From NZQO01 sp964639255 (GTDB lineage: Bacteria > Bacteroidota > Bacteroidia > Flavobacteriales > Flavobacteriaceae): a DNA stretch of 20,975 bases. The stretch spans positions 1 through 20,975 of the forward strand of contig CAZXDP010000045.1 in assembly GCA_964639255.1 (NCBI GenBank), given 5' to 3'. The notes under the pieces were generated by a model. That model was given only the letters and a program-made list of their open reading frames with translations. It had not been told where the DNA came from and did not search any database. A program made the translations under genes and the position numbers. Shown in pieces: positions 14,967 to 20,975 of this stretch (within the stretch, counting starts at the first letter, position 1; every line of letters begins with the position of its first letter).

Positions 14967-15004
14967 GTGTAGTCTGTTATGGATTCAGATAAATTTCTGA
15001 ATTA

Positions 15005-15652
15005 TTAATTTTCTTCTATTAGAGCTTTGTTCTTGCTGCGTTGTACCCAAATAATGATTCCCACAACGATGAGCGCCATAGGCGGCAATACCATAAACCC
15101 GTTATTTTCATATCCAATAGCGTACAAACCTGTTTTCTCTACGGGATCGCCCAATACCGGGAATCCGAAAAGCGTGCCTGAGCCTAGAAGTTCGCGGAAG
15201 AAACCAACGATTACCAAAATTAGCCCGTAACCTGCGGCATTACCAATACCATCTAGAAATGACCGCCAAGGACCGTTGCCCAGGGCAAACGCCTCGAAGC
15301 GTCCCATAATGATACAGTTCGTAATGATCAACCCGATAAATACCGATAACTCCTTGCTAAGCTCGTAGGCAAATGCCTTGAGCACTTGGTCTACGATGAT
15401 CACCAAGGTAGCCACCACAACAAGTTGCACGATAATTCTAATTTTTGAAGGGATAATATTCCGCATAAGGGATATTACCACGTTACCCACTCCCATTACG
15501 AACATTACCGAAATGGCCATAACGATAGAGGGTTTTAACTGGGCTGTAATGGCCAAGGCAGAACAAATTCCCAATACCTGTATGGTAATAGGGTTGTTGT
15601 CCGCTAGCGGATCCATTATCAGTTTGCTGTCTTTTTTAGAAAGTAATGCCAT
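15005..15652 (-). CDS. nqrD: Na+-translocating NADH:quinone reductase subunit D
   Basis: NqrD is the membrane partner of NqrE, related to it and to RnfE. The protein has 215 residues and about six hydrophobic segments. Cys30 (VLGICSALAIT) and Cys113 (IITNCIIMGRFEAFA) are the conserved cluster ligands, one residue after V. cholerae Cys29 and Cys112. NGPWRSFLDGIGNAAGYG and FFRELLGSGTLFG are family signatures. The start, MALLSKKDSKLIMDPLADNN, is a cytoplasmic N-terminus longer in charge than usual but ordinary in length. It lies four bases after the nqrC stop. Nothing is missing, so the subunit should be functional. Confidence 0.97.
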   Translation of the reverse strand: MALLSKKDSKLIMDPLADNNPITIQVLGICSALAITAQLKPSIVMAISVMFVMGVGNVVISLMRNIIPSKIRIIVQLVVVATLVIIVDQVLKAFAYELSKELSVFIGLIITNCIIMGRFEAFALGNGPWRSFLDGIGNAAGYGLILVIVGFFRELLGSGTLFGFPVLGDPVEKTGLYAIGYENNGFMVLPPMALIVVGIIIWVQRSKNKALIEEN

Positions 15653-15656
15653 ATTT

Positions 15657-16418
15657 TTAGTTATTACTTGTGCTTAAATTCTTAAAGAAAGGAACATATT
15701 CCCGAACATCTTTCCGTAGCATTTCGGTAACACCGTCGCCCGTAATGGTCGCGCCTGCGAGAGCGTCTACCTGCCTGTCTGACTTGTCGAGGTTTTTGGG
15801 GTCGTTGTTTCCTTTTGCCACTTCAATGCCTTCAAATGCCTCACCGGTCAAGAAGCTCTCTCCCGTAAAGTCATCCATAAAATAGCGTTGCTTGATTTCG
15901 GCGCCCAATCCGGGAGTTTCCCCTTTATGGTCAAAATATACTCCTACAATAGTCATAGATTTATCCATGGCTACATATCCCCAAATGGCATCCCAAAGTC
16001 CTTTTCCACGAACGGGGACCACATATATTTCCTCACCGTCCTTCTGCCCTACAAATATGGGTAGCTTTCGGTTGTAGCTTTCATCCTTTTGCGCCTTAAC
16101 CTTCTCTTTGTCAATATCGATAAGATAGGCTTGGTCATCTTCGGTAATATCACCTCCTTGCAGTACCAATTGCTTGGTAATATATTCGTTGAAGGTTGCT
16201 TCTACCTTATCGGTAGGGATAAAGGCAACATCATTGGGCCCTGCATTCTCATTCACCCCTATGGCGAATAGTATATTCTGCTGCTTCTCATAGCGCTCGT
16301 TCGCCTTTATGGTTGGCTTCAGCCCGTTAGCGAAACCCGCCAAAATAGACCCCACCACAATCACCATAATTACGGCAAATATGATCGTATAGCTGTTTTT
16401 ATCTGTGTTAATACCCAT
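15657..16418 (-). CDS. nqrC: Na+-translocating NADH:quinone reductase subunit C
   Basis: NqrC carries a covalently bound FMN in a periplasmic domain held by one N-terminal helix (about residues 11-31, TIIFAVIMVIVVGSILAGF). The protein has 253 residues. The attachment site is DALAGATIT at 218-226; the acceptor is most likely Thr224, corresponding to the Thr of the SGAT motif modified by ApbE. Here the serine of the motif is alanine. GLWDAIWGYVAMD and DHKGETPGLGAEI are conserved features of the FMN-binding fold. It begins two bases after the nqrB stop and ends four bases before nqrD, as expected in a tightly coupled operon. Confidence 0.97.
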   Translation of the reverse strand: MGINTDKNSYTIIFAVIMVIVVGSILAGFANGLKPTIKANERYEKQQNILFAIGVNENAGPNDVAFIPTDKVEATFNEYITKQLVLQGGDITEDDQAYLIDIDKEKVKAQKDESYNRKLPIFVGQKDGEEIYVVPVRGKGLWDAIWGYVAMDKSMTIVGVYFDHKGETPGLGAEIKQRYFMDDFTGESFLTGEAFEGIEVAKGNNDPKNLDKSDRQVDALAGATITGDGVTEMLRKDVREYVPFFKNLSTSNN

Positions 16419-16420
16419 AA

Positions 16421-17638
16421 TTAAGCGGTTCTAACTTTTAAACGTTTCATTCTTTTCTTGATGTTTCCTTGCAACACATAGTGATCTATGGTAGGTGCAA
16501 ATACATTCATCAATAGGATAGCAAGGAAAACACCTTCTGGATAGGCAGGGTTGAATACCCGTATCAGGATTGAAATCAATCCAATCAAGAAGCCATAAAT
16601 CCATTTCCCCTTATTGGTTTGCGAGGCGGTGACGGGATCGGTTGCCATATATACGGCCCCAAAGAGAATGCTTCCAATAATGAGATGTTGCCAGAACGGT
16701 ACGTTCATAAGCCCCCAAAACTTGGACGATTCACCAATCCATCCGGCAGCTACAACTCCGTTAAAGATGAGTCCCATTGTCAAGGCCCCTACCAAGGTAC
16801 TGAAGATGATGCGCCAACTTCCAATTTTGGTAAAGATTAGAATTGCGGCACCTAGAATGATAAGTACTTTTGAAGTCTCCCCTACCGAGCCTGGAATAAA
16901 GCCCCAGAACATATCAGACAAACTATAGACGACATCTTGGTTTTGGGCATAACTCCCCAAAATGGTCTCGCCAGAAATGGCATCTACCTCAGCGCCTCCC
17001 TGAATCATCTTGGCACGCTCTACCGCACCGTGCACCCACACCTTATCACCACTCATCCAAGTGGGATAAGCGAAGAACAAAAAGGCGCGAATGGTTAGTG
17101 CCGGATTTAAGATATTCATTCCCGTTCCGCCAAAAACTTCTTTCCCTATCACAACACCAAAGGCAACTGCCACGGCAAGCATCCACAAAGGAATATCCAC
17201 AGGTACGATTAACGGCACCAGCATTCCCGTGACGAGGTAACCTTCTTCTACCTCGTGTCCTTTGATGACCGCAAATAAAAACTCGATGGCAAGTCCAACC
17301 ACGTAAGAGACAATCACCAATGGCAATACGGTAATACACCCCAGCCAAAAATTGTCCCACGTAAAAAAGTTTTCCAAAGGAGCTGCGCGCAGCGTTTCGT
17401 CTAAAGCTGCATAGTGCTGGTACCCTGCGTTAAAAATTCCGAAGATCAAACAGGGCACCAAGGCCAAGATCACGGTATTCATGGTGCGCTTTAAGTCATC
17501 GGCTGCCTTTACGTGCGTACCGCCGTGGGTAGTCTCGTTGGGCAGATACAGGAAGGTATGCAGGGCATTAAAGGCAGGCGCCATTTTTTTGCCCTTGTAT
17601 TTCTCCTTGAGCGTATGTAATTTTTGTTTCAATCCCAT
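16421..17638 (-). CDS. nqrB: Na+-translocating NADH:quinone reductase subunit B
   Basis: NqrB is the large membrane subunit that binds riboflavin and a covalent FMN and forms the sodium path. The protein has 405 residues with about ten hydrophobic segments. THGGTHVKAADDLKRTMN near the N-terminus, GHEVEEGYLVTGMLVPLI (about 128-145) and FGGTGMNILNPALTIRAF (about 169-186) are family signatures. The FMN-attachment motif is DAISGETIL, with Ser222-Gly-Glu-Thr225; the residue before the acceptor threonine is Glu instead of the common Ala. The C-terminus is basic (KKRMKRLKVRTA). It starts four bases after the nqrA stop. Confidence 0.97.
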   Translation of the reverse strand: MGLKQKLHTLKEKYKGKKMAPAFNALHTFLYLPNETTHGGTHVKAADDLKRTMNTVILALVPCLIFGIFNAGYQHYAALDETLRAAPLENFFTWDNFWLGCITVLPLVIVSYVVGLAIEFLFAVIKGHEVEEGYLVTGMLVPLIVPVDIPLWMLAVAVAFGVVIGKEVFGGTGMNILNPALTIRAFLFFAYPTWMSGDKVWVHGAVERAKMIQGGAEVDAISGETILGSYAQNQDVVYSLSDMFWGFIPGSVGETSKVLIILGAAILIFTKIGSWRIIFSTLVGALTMGLIFNGVVAAGWIGESSKFWGLMNVPFWQHLIIGSILFGAVYMATDPVTASQTNKGKWIYGFLIGLISILIRVFNPAYPEGVFLAILLMNVFAPTIDHYVLQGNIKKRMKRLKVRTA

Positions 17639-17642
17639 AGCG

Positions 17643-18995
17643 TTATCCTATTTCTTTATACATTAAGTCCAGTCCGTTTCGAATAATTTGTTGGTGCGGT
17701 TGTTTAGAAATGCAGATAAATTCGGTCAGGGCGAAATCCTCTGGCGCCACCTCGTACATTCCCAACGCCTCCATTTGGTCTAAATCCTGAACCATGCAGG
17801 CCTTTAGCAATTGTAACGGATAGATATCGAGCGGAAATACTTCTTCATAGTTACCCGTAACCACGAATGCCCGATGCTCTCCATTGGTATTGGTATCGAG
17901 CTCGTATTCTTTCTTCGAGTTCAACCAAGAAAACGTCAAGGCTCGGGTATTGGAAATCTTATTGAAAACAGGCTTGTTCCAGCCAAAAAATTCGTAATCG
18001 TCGCCTTCAGGAATCACAGTAACCATATTGTGGTAGTACCCTAAATAGCCCTTGGGTGAAATTTGGTCGCCAGAAAGAACGTTGCCGCTTATTATGCGAA
18101 CATTCTCTTCGTTTAGACCAGAGTCGTACAGAAAGGTAGACACCTCTGAACCGATACGGGTGCGGTAGTATTTTGGGGCTTTTACAGAAGATCCAGCCAA
18201 GGCGATGATACGCTCTGCGTTAAATTTTCCTGTTAAAAGCAACTCTCCTATAATTACCAAGTCCTGCGCAGAAACCGTCCAAACTGTTTCGCCCTTATTC
18301 ACGGGATCGATCATGGCGATTTGTGTCCCCACATTGCCCGAAGGATGTGGCCCAGAAACCTTATGGAGGGTAATACCATCCATAGTCTCGAAAGGTGTTG
18401 TACCCTCTTTACCAACGCTAACGTGCACCTTTCCTTGGGTCATCTTGCCCAGTGCGGTAAGTGCGGCTTGCAATTCGGCCTCCTTGCCCTTTAAGGTAAA
18501 ATCATAATTGGCTGCCAAGGGCGCACTGGCGTAAGCCGATATAAAGATGGCCTTGGGCGCGATCTCCGGATTGGCGATTACATCGTAGGGGCGCTGCTTT
18601 ATAAACGGCCAGCATCCAGCTTCTAGCAACCGTGCCTTAATGACCTCTGCGCTGGCAGTGGCCACGTTCACCGTTCCAAAATCTTTGTAGGTATCTTGCG
18701 CATCGGCCTCAATGACGATTCGGGTAATCACTCGCTTTGCGCCGCGCTCAATAGCGGTAAGGGTTCCGCTCACCGGCGACACAAACTTAATGTCATTGTT
18801 GGCTTTAGAATAAAAAACGGTATCCCCTGCTTTAATTTTAGCTCCCTCCTTGACCACCATTTTCGGGGTAACAAGATGAAAGTCTGAAGGTCTAATGGCA
18901 AAGGTGCGGCTTCGTGGTGCGTTGGAAAGTGTTTTGTCCGCTTCTCCCTTTAAACGAATGTCAAGACCTTTTTTAATCTTAATGTCTTTGGACAT
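17643..18995 (-). CDS. nqrA: Na+-translocating NADH:quinone reductase subunit A
   Basis: NqrA is the peripheral cytoplasmic subunit of the pump, with a fold related to RnfC. The protein has 450 residues, close to the family norm. IKIKKGLDIRLKGEAD at the start, FAIRPSDFHLVTPKMVVKEG, the region GCWPFIKQRPYDVIANPE, and GPHPSGNVGTQI are typical. It is the first gene of the six-gene operon nqrABCDEF, and the close spacing of the genes after it suggests translation in series. The start at 18995 gives the canonical N-terminus and no alternative looks better. A candidate promoter box lies about 65 bases upstream (19060-19067), which would leave a leader, unlike the predicted leaderless genes in this window. 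Confidence 0.97.
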   Translation of the reverse strand: MSKDIKIKKGLDIRLKGEADKTLSNAPRSRTFAIRPSDFHLVTPKMVVKEGAKIKAGDTVFYSKANNDIKFVSPVSGTLTAIERGAKRVITRIVIEADAQDTYKDFGTVNVATASAEVIKARLLEAGCWPFIKQRPYDVIANPEIAPKAIFISAYASAPLAANYDFTLKGKEAELQAALTALGKMTQGKVHVSVGKEGTTPFETMDGITLHKVSGPHPSGNVGTQIAMIDPVNKGETVWTVSAQDLVIIGELLLTGKFNAERIIALAGSSVKAPKYYRTRIGSEVSTFLYDSGLNEENVRIISGNVLSGDQISPKGYLGYYHNMVTVIPEGDDYEFFGWNKPVFNKISNTRALTFSWLNSKKEYELDTNTNGEHRAFVVTGNYEEVFPLDIYPLQLLKACMVQDLDQMEALGMYEVAPEDFALTEFICISKQPHQQIIRNGLDLMYKEIG

Positions 18996-19059
18996 AGGAT
19001 AGTTGTGTTACATTTATCTTTTTCTTCCGAACGGTTTTCAGGCCTAAAATTCGGGTCTG

Positions 19060-19067
19060 CAAATTTA
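19060..19067 (-). promoter_or_regulatory. Candidate -7 box TAAATTTG for the nqr operon
   Basis: The minus strand reads TAAATTTG, a perfect fit to TAnnTTTG, about 65 bases upstream of nqrA. The surrounding sequence is AT-rich, so a chance match is possible. The 192-base gap also holds the divergent promoter at 19161-19168 and a spaced inverted repeat, GCTCCAT at 19080-19086 and ATGGAGC at 19117-19123. Confidence 0.4.
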
Positions 19068-19160
19068 TAATTTATAACCGCTCCATACAAGTAATGAATA
19101 CAATTTTATTCAGAAAATGGAGCCATATCTACCCACGGGGTTCGGGGCACGAAATTTGTT

Positions 19161-19168
19161 TATCTTTA
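19161..19168 (+). promoter_or_regulatory. Candidate -7 box TATCTTTA for the plug-protein gene
   Basis: TATCTTTA lies 19 bases before the ATG at 19188, the same core as at four other genes here but with a longer spacing. It would serve the DUF5103 gene and probably the DUF3667 gene. No clear -33 element is seen. Confidence 0.45.
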
Positions 19169-19187
19169 GCCTTTCAAAACCTATCGT

Positions 19188-20441
19188 ATGTTTCCGAAGT
19201 TATTCCGCATCCTTTTCTGCCTGGCAGTAAGCGCCTCTTGTTTTGCGCAACTTGATGAGCAGCATCCGCCCGATTACATTCGCACCATCCAGTTTATGGG
19301 TACGACAGACCAAAGCCAATTGCCAATTATACGCCTTGGGGATCGGCTAGAGCTTAGTTTCGACGCGTTAAACGGAAAGGAGGAGGATTTTTACTATGAA
19401 ATTACCCACCATAATTTTGACTGGTCGCCCAGCGACCTCGCAAAGGCTGAATACCTGAACGGCTTCGACGAGGTGCGCATAGAGACCTATGAGAACTCTC
19501 TCAATACCCTTCAAATTTTCTCGCACTACAGACTTGCGATTCCTAACCGGGAAACGCGGGGGCTTACCAAGAGCGGCAATTACCTAGTTAGTATTTACGA
19601 TGACAACGGGACGCCCATATTCTCTAGGAAATTTATGATTATGGAGGATATCGTAGGAGTAGATGTAGGCATTAAGCGGTCGCGGAATTTCAAATTTATA
19701 CAGGAAAAACAAGTGGTACAGTTCACCATTAACTCCCCGAACCTTGTGCTTATCAACCCTAACCAAACGGTAAACACCCTTGTATTGCAAAACGGGAACT
19801 TAAACACCGCTATTACCGATTTAAAACCACAGTACACCATAGGGAGCGAACTTATTTACCGCTACGATGATGAAGCATCCTTTTGGGGCGGCAACGAATT
19901 TTTAAATTTCGACAACAGCGATGTTCGAGGTGCCAATAGCACCGTGCGAGGGGTAAACCTAAGCGATGTGTACGAAAACTTCCTGTTTACCGATTTAGCC
20001 CGGTACAACAGGCCGTATACCTTTGGGCCAGACATCAATGGAAATTTTGTAGTAAGGAATGTCGATGCCCGACAGCCGAGCATTGAGGCAGAATACACCC
20101 GAATATACTTCACGCTTCAATATTTTGAAGATATTGGCAATAAGGAAATCCATCTCTACGGAAATTTCAACAACTGGACCATAGACGGCACTACCTATAT
20201 GCAGTACGATCCTGAAACAGACAGTTACCAAAATTCCAGGTTGTTCAAACAAGGTTTTTACAATTACAAGTACGTGCTTGTAGACCGCGACGGCACCATC
20301 GATGAAGGGGCCATAAGCGGAAATTACTGGCAAACGGAAAACGATTATACCGTGTTGGTATACTATCGCGACCTGGGTGGGCGCTTCGACCGTATAATTG
20401 GGATGGGACGGGGTAGTTCGACGAATATCACAAATAATTGA
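19188..20441 (+). CDS. Type IX secretion system plug protein family (DUF5103)
   Basis: A 417-residue exported protein with a signal peptide (MFPKLFRILFCLAVSASCFA). It matches the DUF5103 family: PPDYIRTIQF after the signal, YYEITHHNFDWSPSDLAKAEYLNGF (about 68-92), YRLAIPNRETRGLTKSGNYLVSIYD, FMIMEDIVGVDVGIKRSRN, and DEASFWGGNEFLNFDNSDVRG. In Flavobacterium johnsoniae a DUF5103 protein was found as the Plug bound to the SprA translocon, closing its periplasmic end in one state. The C-terminal part (HLYGNFNNWTIDGTTYMQYD, FYNYKYVLVD) resembles a CBM48-like immunoglobulin fold. Length is normal for the family. It is divergent from nqrA, and a DUF3667 gene follows after 20 bases. That it acts as the plug here is inferred from the family. 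Confidence 0.9.
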   Translation: MFPKLFRILFCLAVSASCFAQLDEQHPPDYIRTIQFMGTTDQSQLPIIRLGDRLELSFDALNGKEEDFYYEITHHNFDWSPSDLAKAEYLNGFDEVRIETYENSLNTLQIFSHYRLAIPNRETRGLTKSGNYLVSIYDDNGTPIFSRKFMIMEDIVGVDVGIKRSRNFKFIQEKQVVQFTINSPNLVLINPNQTVNTLVLQNGNLNTAITDLKPQYTIGSELIYRYDDEASFWGGNEFLNFDNSDVRGANSTVRGVNLSDVYENFLFTDLARYNRPYTFGPDINGNFVVRNVDARQPSIEAEYTRIYFTLQYFEDIGNKEIHLYGNFNNWTIDGTTYMQYDPETDSYQNSRLFKQGFYNYKYVLVDRDGTIDEGAISGNYWQTENDYTVLVYYRDLGGRFDRIIGMGRGSSTNITNN

Positions 20442-20461
20442 CATTGTTCACCGTGTAGTAT

Positions 20462-20975
20462 ATGCGGCATCATAAGCCCATACCGTCCAACAGTCGTAAA
20501 GCTAGCAAGTATCGCGGCGTAGAATGCCTAAACTGCGGCCAACCCTTAGACCTTAGCGATATCTATTGTCCCTACTGCTCACAGCTTAACAGCACGAAGC
20601 AACTTTCTTTCAAGGATTTTATGGGTGAGTTCATAAACAGCATTGTCACCTACGATTCTCGCTTGCAGTACACCATTCGCGATCTACTATTCAAACCTGG
20701 TACGATTACAAAAAATTATGTGCAGGGCCAACGGCTGAAGTACGCCAACCCCTTTCGCTTTTTCTTGAGTGTATCTATTATTTACTTCCTTATTAACGGG
20801 TTGCTCACGAGCCTTTTCCCGCAAACTAATTCGTTTCAGGCAAGCGAAACCGACGATTCAGAAAGTATCACCGCTAGCTCGCTGAAAAACAAGAATTTCT
20901 TTTACATAAACGAGCAAGGTAAAAAAGACACACTTCGGTTTACAGAAAAAGCCATTGCATTTAACGGCGACACCC
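20462..20975 (+). CDS. DUF3667 zinc-ribbon membrane protein, N-terminal part (cut by window edge)
   Basis: The frame is open from the ATG at 20462 to the window end, 171 codons, with the rest missing. A zinc ribbon is formed by Cys22, Cys25, Cys36 and Cys39 (VECLNCGQPLD, DIYCPYCSQLN). The segment DSRLQYTIRDLLFKPGTITK, then NYVQGQRLKYANPFRFFLSV and a first membrane helix (about 102-118, SVSIIYFLINGLLTSLF), are the DUF3667 hallmark. After the helix comes a polar, probably extracytoplasmic loop; more membrane segments are expected beyond the edge. It follows the plug-protein gene after 20 bases and is probably co-transcribed. The function of the family is not established. Confidence 0.88.
   Translation, partial: MRHHKPIPSNSRKASKYRGVECLNCGQPLDLSDIYCPYCSQLNSTKQLSFKDFMGEFINSIVTYDSRLQYTIRDLLFKPGTITKNYVQGQRLKYANPFRFFLSVSIIYFLINGLLTSLFPQTNSFQASETDDSESITASSLKNKNFFYINEQGKKDTLRFTEKAIAFNGDT

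Noticed and set aside
19995..20444. A 149-codon minus-strand frame opposite the plug-protein gene
   Set aside because: The plus-strand frame matches DUF5103 throughout; the antisense translation has no recognisable features.

Overview
The window reads as a chromosomal segment from a member of the Bacteroidota, most likely a marine flavobacterium. The grounds are a complete Na+-pumping NADH:quinone reductase operon with ApbE, a type IX secretion plug-family protein (DUF5103), DUF3667, DUF6702 and CarboxypepD_reg-like proteins, and promoter boxes that fit the Bacteroidota -7 consensus TAnnTTTG. I see no insertion sequence, phage gene, CRISPR array, tRNA or rRNA. Coding density is very high. The longest stretches without a gene are the 192 bases at 18996-19187 and the 141 bases at 3474-3614, and both are described below.

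Left block (1-4436, minus strand). A run of envelope genes reads leftwards: two similar secreted proteins with a CarboxypepD_reg-like domain, a third more divergent one, a small exported DUF6702 protein, and the N-terminal 422 codons of an M1-family metallopeptidase that leaves the window. All five have an export signal. The run looks like an envelope module of unknown purpose.

Middle block (4522-11489, mostly plus strand). Housekeeping and envelope genes: aspartyl dipeptidase (pepE), a GNAT acetyltransferase on the opposite strand, an M15 D,D-carboxypeptidase-like enzyme, an M48 metallopeptidase, phosphoglycerate mutase (gpmI) overlapping a monothiol thioredoxin-like lipoprotein, a BT0820-like HAD phosphatase, methionine aminopeptidase (map) and a SAM methyltransferase.

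Respiratory block (11481-18995, minus strand). nqrABCDEF forms a tight operon ended by a strong hairpin terminator. Beyond it, with its own promoter, is a two-gene unit: a 120-residue cysteine-free protein and apbE, joined by an ATGA overlap. ApbE attaches FMN to NqrB and NqrC, so the second unit very probably supports maturation of the pump.

Right block (19188-end, plus strand). The DUF5103/T9SS plug gene is divergent from nqrA and is followed after 20 bases by a DUF3667 zinc-ribbon membrane protein cut by the window end.

Most notable points: four genes have a TATCTTT(A/G) box exactly four bases before the ATG, which predicts leaderless mRNAs; the FMN-attachment motifs of NqrB (SGET) and NqrC (AGAT) deviate from the textbook form; the small ApbE-linked protein is a good candidate for an undescribed NQR accessory factor; and the tandem CarboxypepD_reg-like / DUF6702 / M1 module has no assigned function. 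I do not see clear evidence of a wholly new system.
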